A stretch of DNA of 64,000 bases from Siphonodentalium dalli (GCA_032622095.1 CP136062.1:138590351-138654350), one strand, 5' to 3'. Counted from the first letter of the stretch, positions 35,206 to 43,597 are shown. The notes: generated from the sequence alone by a model not told the origin. Made by a program: numbers and translations.

Positions 35206-35262
35206 TTAAAGCTAGAGGTTTACGTAGACCATGCAGATTTAAACCTGAGATGACGAATCCGG

Positions 35263-35894
35263 CCTTAAAGTCGCTTGTAGATTCCGTCTGTCCAGAAAAA
35301 AAGACTCATAAATGTTGTTGCCGATTAAAACAAAAAGTGTTGTATATTCCCGCTTGCGCATCCGCGGGTTATCCAGTCTCGTTGAAACTTGACCAATGTT
35401 TCCTTACAATCAACACACGTAGTTGATATAAATGAGATGGAGTCTAAATTGTTATCAGACTGCAGGTTATCCAGAGGTTGCCAGATTGTACTGCAGAGGC
35501 ACACACATAACGATGACAGTGAATTCCATGTTGCTTCTGCAGCTTTGGTCAATCTGAGGTCAAATATTGTTGTGGGACCTGGAAAAAGTATTTCCCTGGA
35601 AAATATCACTCAAATCACACTGAACGTAATTGTGCTGGTCCATCTGTGTTGAGTTGCGATTGTAGGAATAGTATAGTGATTGGCGACAAGAATACCAATA
35701 TTAGTGATGTTGAGAGTAGCACTGGTGCGGAGGAGGGTGTATATGAAATGACCGATGTCAATATTATCTTTGGAAAGTATTATTATTATATTATTGTTTT
35801 TTGGGAAAGATGTCAACTTGTTGCATGTATGTTGGAACAACATATCCTCATGGAAATAGGTTCATATGGGGCCTAAATGTTGTCATAGGTTCTT
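35263..35894. other. Unassigned; open for short stretches
   Basis: Frames at 35389-35652 and 35646-35876 (plus) resemble coding sequence in being adjacent and in different frames, but I recognise no domain. Possibly a decayed element. Confidence 0.35.
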
Positions 35895-36098
35895 GTTTGA
35901 CTATCTTTTGATGCAATAAGTCCATATTGAGCGTATATCCGTTATTTCGTTAAATGGCGCGGACCTCAGCAAGCACAGATTATAAAGAGCGTGATTCCTG
36001 TATGTCGTGTCCATGAAAAAAGTAGCTTAAATAGTGCCAGTATGAGCTTATTTCATATTGAAATAAGCACTACAAGGTCTTTGTTTGAACGCCGCGTT
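35895..36098 (-). repeat. Older dispersed repeat interrupted by the ATPase element (left part)
   Basis: Words cgttatttcgt, atggcgcggacc and gagcgtgattcctg echo the dispersed 300-bp family read in reverse, and the other part resumes after 39358 with cttatttcacgagaacaggc (about 39420-39438). The 3.25-kb element is therefore inserted into a pre-existing copy. The 6-bp CGCGTT at 36093-36098 is repeated at 39353-39358. Confidence 0.5.
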
Positions 36099-36248
36099 TG
36101 ATGATATGCCCCCCAGTTGGTGGCAGTCTAGACAGTTTGACCTACATTCTCAGCAGTACTCCTGTTGGTGTTAGTCTAGACAGTTTGACCTATATTCTCC
36201 GCCCACGCATTGCATCATGGTCTATTTGTATACCGGTTGGGCATGTCC
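36099..36248 (+). repeat. Left terminal inverted repeat, 150 bp
   Basis: Identical to the reverse complement of 39203-39352 over all 150 bases as far as I can read. It contains an internal direct repeat, gtctagacagtttgacctac/t then attctc, at about 36127-36152 and 36174-36199. These could be transposase- or replication-protein-binding iterons. Confidence 0.95.
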
Positions 36249-36475
36249 AAAAAATTTCAAAAACTTCAAAAACTTCAAAAACTTCAAAAATTTCAAAAAT
36301 TTCAAAAAATTTCAAATTTTTTAAAAATTTCAAAAACTTCAAACATTTCAAAAATTTCCAAAAATTTCCAAAATTTCCAAAACTTCAAAAATTTCAAAAT
36401 CATCACAAATTTCACAAATTTCAAAAAACTTTTAAAAAAATCAAATTTTCCAAAAACTTAAAAAATTAAACAAAA
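36249..36475 (+). repeat. TTTCAAAAACTTCAAAAA iterons, left
   Basis: About 20 near-copies of a 9-10-bp word (tttcaaaaa/cttcaaaaa) directly inside the left TIR, mirrored by the same words in reverse at 39023-39202. The translated reading (repeats of Lys-Phe/Leu-Gln) is a by-product of the repeat and not a protein. Confidence 0.85.
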
Positions 36476-36612
36476 TTCAGGATTTAGTCAAAAATATGGC
36501 TTGTTGCCATTCATCGGAAAGCTCTGGGGGTACGGTGGTGAGCGCCACCGAAAAAAGCAAGTGAGCGAGGGAAAAAAGAGAAAAATAACATGACATATGG
36601 TACATACTACAA

Positions 36613-36618
36613 TTTATT
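36613..36618 (-). terminator. Polyadenylation signal AATAAA for the ATPase unit
   Basis: Minus-strand AATAAA lies eight bases downstream of the ATPase stop codon (36626-36628), a very compact 3' end as in small DNA viruses. Confidence 0.6.
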
Positions 36619-36625
36619 ATATTAA

Positions 36626-38092
36626 CTATTCACTGTCACTTTCGTCCGAATTGTCATCACTTTCGTCAGATGTGTCATTTGTTTCGTCCATGAACTTTTC
36701 TAGCAATGGTCTGTACTTTAATATTGACATTTTCACTGCATCACGATCTTCAAAACCATTCTTCATATATTTGTCCACTTTATCCATGACACTGTTGTGC
36801 AGAGTCCCATTGCGCAGCCACATGTTCTTTATTATTGTCCAAGCATAAACATTCATAGATAGACTCATGCCTTCAGTTTTAAGATCTGTACTTTTAAGGT
36901 CCTTGTCAGCTTGTAATTTTGCCTCTTTTTCTGTCGAGCCATTTTCCAGATACGTTTCCACGTTATCACTCCATGCTTCTTGTGCTTTATCTCTACTCTC
37001 ATCACACAAACTTTTGAAGTATTCATCTTCATTCGATTTAATTTTCTTATTCTGACTATCATCCATGTCCTCAGTTAATTTTCGTTTTAACTTATTTTCT
37101 TGGCACCAGTTTTTTACGTGTCTCTGGACATCATGCTGATCTTCGAACAAAAGCCCACAGTCATTGCAAGGGTACGACATGTCTTCTCGAATGCCTATGT
37201 TTTTATGGTTTTCTTTATTAATTTCATTGATCTCACCAGGTGTCCTTATGTCCTTAGTATAGCCATTATGTTGACCCTGGGGCACAATGTAATTATATGT
37301 CATGCCCTCCCGTTGGCCAGGGATATCTCTGTCATCATATTTCATCTCATTCCGTTGATCCGGGGTATTGTTGTCAACACATTTCACCACATTCTGTTCA
37401 TCTGGGTGCTCGCTGTCCTTATGGAGATTATATTTCATGCCATTCCATTCACCCATATGTTGGTTCGTGTCCTCTTTTAGCACATTCTGTCGCAGCCGTA
37501 ATGTGTCCGGGGTTGCGGCTTTTAAATCCACTAGTAGGTAACCGTACGGTTCACTCGTCGCTTCCGAAAACTCTCGCATCATACGTTGAGGGCATTCAGG
37601 ATACATCTGTCTTGATAATGTTGAAATTAAACCCTTGTCAATTGGATTATTGAACAATACCAAATATTGACAATTTCGTCGTTGCGTCGGATCTTTGTTG
37701 TGGTAGAAATTCTGGTTCAAACTTATCAAAGATAAGTTCAAATGGTGACTTCCTTCGGAATGTAAATCATTAACTCTCTGGTCTTTTGATGAAGTTTGCA
37801 TCAAGTCATCGAGTACAACTAGATTTTGATACTGGGGGTTGATAAGAGAATCCAAGTTTGCTGGTATTCCCCGTATAAAGTTGACCTGAGGGGTGATGGT
37901 ATACTTTATGTCATCATATAGGGGCTGCCAATATTTATAAAACCATATTATTCTGTCAGGTGCGGGTGATATTTTTGAGGCAGACTTTTGTAGCAAGGTT
38001 TTCACGAAGTACGTCTTCCCACTAGATGTCGGTCCACTTACACATGCCGTGAATGGATGCTTGAAAATAAAATCTTCTTGGACATTGGCCAT
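36626..38092 (-). CDS. FtsK/HerA-A32-like P-loop ATPase with internal zinc finger, 488 aa
   Basis: Predicted ATP-driven DNA-translocating (genome-packaging type) ATPase. Walker A is GPTSSGKT at residues 20-27, and Walker B is LVVLDDL at 91-97. A sensor-like stretch SLISLNQN falls at 121-128 and an arginine-containing SRQMYP at 160-165. The core ends near residue 200 (YGYLLVDLKAATPDTLRLR), a layout resembling poxvirus A32-like and Polinton ATPases. Residues 230-295 hold about four degenerate 17-residue repeats (TPDQRNEMKYD, IPGQREGMTYN and so on). A C2HC finger uses C309, C312, H325 and C330, followed by a basic KLKRKL stretch. The tail is highly acidic (Asp/Ser/Glu). The ATG at 38092 is used, but the frame is open upstream through a Gln-rich stretch to about 38235, so a longer or fused form is possible. 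Neighbours are the other minus-strand ORFs of the element. Remote packaging-ATPase relationship is inferred from motifs only. Confidence 0.8.
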   Translation of the reverse strand: MANVQEDFIFKHPFTACVSGPTSSGKTYFVKTLLQKSASKISPAPDRIIWFYKYWQPLYDDIKYTITPQVNFIRGIPANLDSLINPQYQNLVVLDDLMQTSSKDQRVNDLHSEGSHHLNLSLISLNQNFYHNKDPTQRRNCQYLVLFNNPIDKGLISTLSRQMYPECPQRMMREFSEATSEPYGYLLVDLKAATPDTLRLRQNVLKEDTNQHMGEWNGMKYNLHKDSEHPDEQNVVKCVDNNTPDQRNEMKYDDRDIPGQREGMTYNYIVPQGQHNGYTKDIRTPGEINEINKENHKNIGIREDMSYPCNDCGLLFEDQHDVQRHVKNWCQENKLKRKLTEDMDDSQNKKIKSNEDEYFKSLCDESRDKAQEAWSDNVETYLENGSTEKEAKLQADKDLKSTDLKTEGMSLSMNVYAWTIIKNMWLRNGTLHNSVMDKVDKYMKNGFEDRDAVKMSILKYRPLLEKFMDETNDTSDESDDNSDESDSE

Positions 38093-38112
38093 TGGATCAT
38101 CAAAGCAGGATG

Positions 38113-38344
38113 TTATGTCGCTTTGTTGCTGTTTCCCCTGCTGGTGTTGTAGTATCTGGTGTTGCTGTAATGGCTGTTGTTGTGGCTGATGATGCTGCTG
38201 CTGCTGTTTGTTGCTGCTGCTTGGTGCTGCTGTGGGTGTCGGTTAACAAACTCAGTGTGCTTAGATTGTACATGTCTTATCAAATCATGGTTCCGCACAT
38301 ACTCACTAGAGCAAATTGAACACTGGTGAACACTGGTGCTTCAT
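38113..38344 (-). pseudogene. C2H2 zinc-finger ORF, frame-broken, upstream of the ATPase
   Basis: The frame containing CSICSSEYVRNH and then RHVQSKH fits a classical C2H2 finger (C-x2-C-x12-H-x4-H, about 38270-38330), followed by a Ser/Asn-rich stretch ending at a stop near 38113. An ATG at 38344-38342 directly after the preceding ORF's stop is in a different frame. A 10-bp tandem duplication (gaacactggt at 38318-38327 and 38328-38337) lies just between them and accounts for the frame change. Downstream, the CAG-rich stretch (about 38120-38235) is open both in this frame and in the ATPase frame. The finger may therefore once have been the N-terminus of the ATPase protein, with a second shift in the repeat; splicing or programmed frameshifting are alternatives. 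Confidence 0.6.
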
Positions 38345-38491
38345 TTATACTTGACTAAAATATCTCGGGGGTATATGGCTTTCCTTTATACAAATGTTCC
38401 TTATAACCTCAAATCTGTCCTGTATTGACGGCGGCTGCGTTTGTTCCACCGGTCTTTCAATAGCCTTCGAAAATTTAGGTAAATTACTCAT
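38345..38491 (-). CDS. Small 48-aa ORF, function unknown
   Basis: Begins MSNLPKFSKAIERPVEQ and ends RYFSQV at a TAA (38347-38345). Its ATG (38491-38489) overlaps the stop of the 73-aa ORF as ATGA, and its stop is immediately followed by the ATG at 38344. I recognise no domain. The tight junctions on both sides are the main evidence that it is real, and they suggest coupled termination and reinitiation on one mRNA. Chance cannot be excluded at this size. Confidence 0.5.
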   Translation of the reverse strand: MSNLPKFSKAIERPVEQTQPPSIQDRFEVIRNICIKESHIPPRYFSQV

Positions 38492-38709
38492 TTTAGTTCA
38501 GTGAATATGTCGTTTGGAGTTTCCTTTTTAACGTTTCCAATGTTTGTCTTCTTCGCTCTTCCTCCTTTTATCTCTTTAACTTTTATCTTCTTAGCTCCGG
38601 GTTTCCTTATAAGTTTTTCAGGTTTCGCTTCAGTCTTGGGTAGGTCCTTCGAGTCATCGTAGGGTACATATTTATTAAGATCAAAGTCATAATAGTGCGG
38701 AGTCCCCAT
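38488..38709 (-). CDS. Small basic protein, 73 aa, function unknown
   Basis: Starts MGTPHYYDFDLNKYVPYDD, then becomes strongly lysine-rich (about residues 30-65, for example KPGAKKIKVKEIKGGRAKK). It is the first ORF of the element's transcription unit. Its ATG lies about 40 bases downstream of a TATA box and its TGA overlaps the next ATG. The charge pattern would suit a DNA- or RNA-binding or DNA-condensing protein, but no family is recognised, so the role is inference. A nuclear localisation signal-like cluster is present. Confidence 0.6.
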   Translation of the reverse strand: MGTPHYYDFDLNKYVPYDDSKDLPKTEAKPEKLIRKPGAKKIKVKEIKGGRAKKTNIGNVKKETPNDIFTELK

Positions 38710-38745
38710 TCCGGCTAAAGTTCAAAGTGTACTCTGAAGTAGTAA

Positions 38746-38755
38746 TTTTTATATA
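38746..38755 (-). promoter_or_regulatory. TATA box of the element's transcription unit
   Basis: Minus strand GTATATAAAAATTAC contains a strong TATATAAAAA. With the usual ~30-bp spacing, transcription would start near 38720, giving a leader of about 10 bases before the ATG at 38709. No competing TATA was seen closer to the ATPase. Confidence 0.6.
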
Positions 38756-38819
38756 CGCCAAAATACCATCCAAGACGTATACCCTTATAAACTGCGGGTC
38801 AGTCCTAGTAACGCGCACG

Positions 38820-38912
38820 TCAACGCCGCCGCCGGCGTATGCGGCGGCGGCGGCGTTTGCGGCGGCGGCGGCTGTTGTTGTTGTTGTAGTTGTTGTTGTT
38901 GATACAAATGTC
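38820..38912. repeat. GCC/GGC and GTT trinucleotide runs
   Basis: Plus strand shows gccgccgccggcg, gcggcggcggcggcg and gcggcggcggcggct followed by repeated gtt. The GC-rich triplets can fold on themselves. Open frames through them (poly-Ala, poly-Val or poly-Gln) are repeat artefacts upstream of the TATA box. Confidence 0.8.
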
Positions 38913-38952
38913 AATGCAATTATGAGTGATTTCAATATGCACACTCTATTGT

Positions 38953-39022
38953 ATAGGTAAAAAATTGGCGCGGCGGCAGTGAGGGGATGAGGGGGTCGCA
39001 CGCGCGCCAATTTTTTACCTAT
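38953..39022. promoter_or_regulatory. Stem-loop with 19-bp perfect arms
   Basis: Arms ataggtaaaaaattggcgc (38953-38971) and gcgccaattttttacctat (39004-39022) flank a 32-base G-rich loop. It lies between the transcription unit and the right iterons, the position where a replication origin or packaging signal could sit. Function is inference. Confidence 0.75.
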
Positions 39023-39202
39023 CTTTTGAAATTTGTGAAATTTGTGATGTTTTTGAAGTTTTTGAAATTTTTGAAATTTTTGAAGTTTTTGAAATTTTTG
39101 AAGTTTTTGAAATTTTTGAAATTTTTGAAATTTTTTGAAAGTTTTTGAAAGTTTTTGAAATTTTTGAAATTTTGGAAGTTTTGGAATTTTTTGAATTTTT
39201 TT
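39023..39202 (-). repeat. TTTGAAATTT/TTTGAAGTTT iterons, right
   Basis: Mirror image of the left iterons: tttttgaaatttttgaagtt words repeated about 17 times between the stem-loop and the right TIR. Not base-for-base identical to the left block, unlike the TIRs, so copy number here evolves faster. Confidence 0.85.
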
Positions 39203-39352
39203 GGACATGCCCAACCGGTATACAAATAGACCATGATGCAATGCGTGGGCGGAGAATATAGGTCAAACTGTCTAGACTAACACCAACAGGAGTACTGCTG
39301 AGAATGTAGGTCAAACTGTCTAGACTGCCACCAACTGGGGGGCATATCATCA
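39203..39352 (-). repeat. Right terminal inverted repeat, 150 bp
   Basis: Reverse complement of 36099-36248. It ends ggggggcatatcatca, followed by the CGCGTT duplication. Confidence 0.95.
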
Positions 39353-39579
39353 CGCGTTTTACGCCCATATAGAGCGTATTTTTCTCAAAACGCGATGTTC
39401 AAAATAAGTCCGTATTGTGCTTATTTCACGAGAACAGGCTGGTTGGAAAGTTAATAATCATTTAAACGGAAATGGCTCTTTCGAGCTCCCAAATATTGTA
39501 AAGAGGTATAAGATAGGTTGAAAAATACACGAACTATTGCTACACCGGCTTTATGTGCTCTGAAAAATACTTGTCATGG

Positions 39580-39830
39580 TCGCAGACGTGAAACAAACGC
39601 TCTTTATTCCTACCACATCAGGAATGAAAAAACGCTCTTTTCTGTTTCATGCCCAGCAATGGTTTTTGCTTGTTTGGGTCCCAAACACCGTGTTCAGCGT
39701 TGTATTTTTAAGACTTCAATGAGTCTTTCTGTGACATATAATGCCAACTGAACGGTAGTTTAAATACTTATTGACCTATATCGATACCGGGACAATTCAA
39801 AAGCAAATATTATTAGGTGTTTTTTGGAGC
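39580..39830 (+). repeat. Dispersed repeat pair member (partner 32210-32425)
   Basis: Same ordered words as the partner (gtgaaacaaacgctc, gacttcaatgagtctttctg, tgacatataatgcc, atcgataccggg, caattcaaaagc). Diverged, noncoding. Confidence 0.65.
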
Positions 39831-40299
39831 GGAAATAGCCATGTGGCTTTAAGATAGCATTTTTAATTTGGTATTTACTAGAATAATAATAATACAATAT
39901 TGACAAATTTTTCTCTAGACTGGATTCCATCTCATTTGCCACGCATCGTCCAAGAAAGTACTCTCCAATTTGAATGGAGGCTATAAAAGGATGGTGCGCA
40001 GTGAAAGAGTCTGGGTCACAATTTTTTATTCAAACACTAATATATTTTATCGGTGTAATGCTTACTTGTAATCTTTAAAATTTATACATCACTGGTCTGA
40101 TGATAACGTCAACATATGAAGGATTTACCGATGTCGGTTTGAAATATACTCGACTCTATATCGTAGGTCCTTGAAACTTTTAAATAAAAATATTAGGTAT
40201 CGAGATATTTTGTTCAAACACGGACTACATCTTTAAGAAGACCCCATCATTAAAATTAATAATGCACACTTAGCAAGTCTAAACAGGTTCCCCCGAAAA

Positions 40300-40555
40300 G
40301 CAACACATCTGCTTTTAATATAACGTAATGAGGCGATTCTAAGCAGATTATATATGTGGACAATTAATCAAATAAGCCAACTCACGACTGATCAGGTGTA
40401 TGCTCTTTAACATGTGTTTTCATTGTGGCTCGCGTCGTAAAGCGAAATGACGGGTAAGCTTCTGCTTATTTCAGAATGAAGTACTAGCTATCACATTATG
40501 TACCTATTTCACATTATAGGTCGATTATGTGCGTATTTCCGCGAGGAAATATTGT
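40300..40555 (+). repeat. Dispersed ~300-bp repeat, copy 5
   Basis: Carries gaggcgattctaagcagatt, agccaactcacgactgatca, catgtgttttcattgtggct, cttctgcttatttcagaatg, ttcacattataggtcgatta and ccgcgagga, in the same order and orientation as copies 1 and 2. Confidence 0.7.
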
Positions 40556-41569
40556 CGTTATCAACATTTTTTTCATTCTAGGCTACTAGCCTTAAAATGT
40601 GATTAAATTGTACAATTATAATTAAATTCCGACAGATTCACCAAAATGGAACTAAATGGGGAATATTGATAAACGGACACAGAAACAATTATGGCTTGTT
40701 TGGTCCTCATAGTTAGGGTACGGTTGATACTGGTTTGGGTGTGCTGTCGTGGCTAGGGGGGGGGGGTCAACTATGTTATTTACCTAGATTTCTTATATAC
40801 TGAATGTGGTATATATTCAAGACTGTTTGGTAAGTTCCAGTCTCATATCGACGTGTCCTTATTTGTTGTACATCGCGCTTCATTCCAATACGAACATATA
40901 ATTATGTGTTCAAATTACCCACAATGTGGTAAAACTTTGAACATATAAATGATGTGGGTACACAAATATTAGGGCACATACACATTATTCTTGTGCAAGT
41001 TTCAATTTACAATCTATCCCAAGACAGCCCGAAAATTGTCTCTCAATGAAAACAACACACGGCCCATGTTTTATCGGTATGATACTAAGCATACGGAACG
41101 TGTTCAAAGTATCCCCATTTGTCAGTAAAGTTTTTGATATATGCATTCTACTTCACTGAAATGTGTAATAATACTCTGGAGATGACAGCTGTGAGAAACA
41201 AACTCACAAAATGTTGATAACTATGGCTCCGATAACTGAAGGAAGACAACATGAACTATGAAGCGTGTGTTGAGTAAACCCTCATTTAAAATGAAAGTAT
41301 TAGCAAAGCACATCTTTAATATTGGAACTAATTGTGAAGCTCGCAGCTGCACGCCCATATGCGCAACACTTTTGTATTTCATGTCAGAGATATATGGACT
41401 AAGTAATTTATAAGAATTTTCGCTTTGCATGTGTTTTCTATGAAATTATATATTCCCTGAAAATATAAGTTGTTAAAGACATATTATGGACTTGATCTGT
41501 TGTGTGAAACTGATAAGTTAGTACTCAGGCGCTATGCCAACTAGATGAATATAGCGTTCTACTAACATC
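40556..41569. other. Unassigned AT-rich DNA
   Basis: Contains a run of 10 or more G residues near 40757-40767. No gene recognised. Confidence 0.5.
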
Positions 41570-41818
41570 GCCGGAAACCCAAGCAAATCGACCGTGCCAC
41601 TCCATAAAAAACATGATCTGAACTTCGCTCAATTATCAATATTTACTACTCTGTTCGGGAAGCAAATATCGACGACAAACGAACGAAAACGATTTTGCCA
41701 TCAAGAGTCATTGCATATAATTAATATATAAGAATGACTGTGTGTTGTCAATTTGGATATATTTGTAAAATCACTACTTTGAGCAAGATTATTTAATCAC
41801 CCTACCGGAGTGTTTCAT
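41570..41818. mobile_element. GTGAAACACTCC palindromic MITE, right half only
   Basis: Words aaatcgaccgtgccactcca, atatttactactctgttcgg, cgaacgaaaacgattttgcc, aattaatatataagaatgac, gttgtcaatttgg and ggagtgtttcat match the right arm of 16964-17375 in order. Confidence 0.65.
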
Positions 41819-41885
41819 ACCAGGAACAATTGTATCGGATACCTTGTCAGTCGGGCTGAATTGGTCATTGTCGCATGGTATCGTG

Positions 41886-42670
41886 CAAAAAGACACACAA
41901 GATCTCACACATGCAAAAAGACACACAGGAACTCACACATACAATAAGACACCCAGGATCTCACACACACAAAAAGACACACAGGATCTCACACATGCAA
42001 AAAGACACACAGGATCTCACACATGCAAAGACACCCAGGATCTCACACATGCAAAGACACCCAGGATCTCACACATGCGAAAAGACACACAGGATCTCAC
42101 ACATGCAAAAAGACACACATGATCTCACACATGCAAACAGACACCCAGGATCTCACACATGCAAAAGACACCCAGGATCTCACACATGCAAAGACACCCA
42201 GGATATCACACAACACATGCAAAGACACCCAGGATCTCACAATGCAAAAAAACACCCAGGATCTCACACATGCAAAACGACACCCAGGATCTCACAATGC
42301 AAAAAGACACACAGGATCTCACAATGCAAAAAGACGCCCAGGATCTCACACATGCAAAAAGACACCCAGGATCTCACACATGCAAAAAGACACACAGGAT
42401 CTCACACATGCAAAAAGACACACAAGATCTCACACATGCAAAAAGACACACAGGATCTCACACATGCAAAAAGACACACAGGATCTCACACATGCAAAAA
42501 GACACCCAGGATCTCACACATGCAAAAAGACACCCAGGATCTCACACATGCAAAAAGACACCCAGGATCTCACACATGCAAAAAGACACCCAGGATCTCA
42601 CACATGCAAAAAGACACACAGGATATAAGACATGCAAAACGACACACAGGATCTCACACATGCAAAACGA
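41886..42670 (+). repeat. 28-bp minisatellite, about 28 units
   Basis: Unit AAAAAGACACACAGGATCTC plus ACACATGC, with variants such as GACACCCAGG and lost As that shift the frame. It resumes at 43953-44160 after the LINE insertion. Long open frames arise because 28 is not a multiple of 3 and the unit lacks stops; the His/Thr/Lys-rich translations are artefacts. Confidence 0.95.
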
Positions 42671-42672
42671 CA

Positions 42673-43512
42673 TGTCGGGTTACAACTTGAGGCGACCCGG
42701 CAAATTTTATTCACATTTCTGTAATACAGAACATTACAAAAAGTCTTTTTTCCCGTCGGCAACCACTGAGTGGAATAAACTTCCCAAAATAATCACTGAC
42801 GTTGGCCAATTCTCTATATTTAAAACTAATTTGCAACTATTGGACCCCTCACCTGCCCCTCCTTTGTACTTCTACACAGGACAACGAAAAAACAGTATCC
42901 TACACTGTCGCATCCGAAATAGATGTAGTGAACTCCGCTCTGATATGTTTAATAATTATATATCCGACAGCCCTGTGTGCTTCTGTGGAAATCCATCCGA
43001 AGACGCCTTTCATTATTTCTTTAGTTGCCCCTTGTATCAATCTGAGCGAGCCGTCCTCGCTGATAAATTGACCCGCGAGAGCCTTCAAATTCTCGACATT
43101 AACGAAGTTCTGTTCGGAATACCATATATCTCGTCCAAAAGTAATAAGAAACTGTTCGATATAATTCAGCAATATATTGTAGCAACAAAGCGTTTCGATA
43201 ACTGAATTTAAAACAAAATATATCCTCAATGGAAGGACTTCAAATTGCCTTAGTATATACACCGGTAAATATATGAACTACGCAGTTTAGTAATCTACTG
43301 GCTTCCCACTTATGGACCTACTCCCCCACTCAATCACCAGTTCTCTGTAATTTTGATCTACCGTATGTACTGTCTTCCAGAGTAGCTGATCAACACTTGA
43401 TTAACATATGTATATATATGTGTATATGTATGAGGGTGTGTATGTGTATATATATGTATATGTGTTTGTATATATGTATGTGCGTGTATGTGTATGTATG
43501 TATGTGTGTATA

Positions 43513-43597
<85 letters not shown>

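Larger units (their letters stand above)
32851..35262. mobile_element. Possible 2.4-kb inverted-repeat element with nested MITEs
   Basis: The left end ccggattcgtcatctcatgt (32851-32870), continuing tttaaacctc, is mirrored at the right end by tttaaacctgagatgacgaa (about 35238-35257), continuing tccgg (to 35262). Inside sit a smaller element with the same terminal word (34178-34505) and a complete Harbinger-like MITE (34567-35205). No transposase ORF is visible. The outer pair may be the ends of one element or of two related elements that happen to face each other. Confidence 0.45.
36099..39352 (-). mobile_element. Compact 3.25-kb TIR element encoding a packaging-type ATPase
   Basis: Bounded by perfect 150-bp terminal inverted repeats (36099-36248 and 39203-39352) that begin TGATGATATGCCCCCC and end ...CATATCATCA, with CGCGTT duplicated on both sides. 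TG...CA termini and a 6-bp duplication are typical of integration by a retrovirus-like (rve) integrase; 6-bp duplications are also characteristic of Maverick/Polinton elements, although those usually start AG. One minus-strand unit fills the interior: TATA box, 73-aa basic ORF, 48-aa ORF, zinc-finger ORF, 488-aa ATPase, AATAAA. No PolB, integrase, protease or capsid ORF is present. It must therefore be mobilised in trans if it is mobile. Perfect TIRs mean a recent insertion or recent repair between ends. A small relative or satellite of Polinton/adintovirus-like agents is the favoured inference. Confidence 0.85.

Noticed and set aside
36098-36469. Lys/Phe/Gln-rich frames in the left end of the ATPase element
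   Set aside because: Translation of TTTCAAAAA iterons. The mirror frames at 39015-39368 have the same cause.
38727-38960. Poly-Ala/poly-Val protein, or poly-Gln/poly-Pro on the other strand
   Set aside because: Follows from GCC/GTT triplet runs, lies upstream of the TATA box and lacks any domain.
41886-42670. CRISPR-like array
   Set aside because: Units are contiguous with no unique spacers, and the window is eukaryotic.
41875-42690. Long open frames rich in His, Thr, Cys and Lys that look like zinc-finger repeats
   Set aside because: They are the 28-bp minisatellite read in its three frames. The spacing does not fit C2H2 fingers and all frames look alike.
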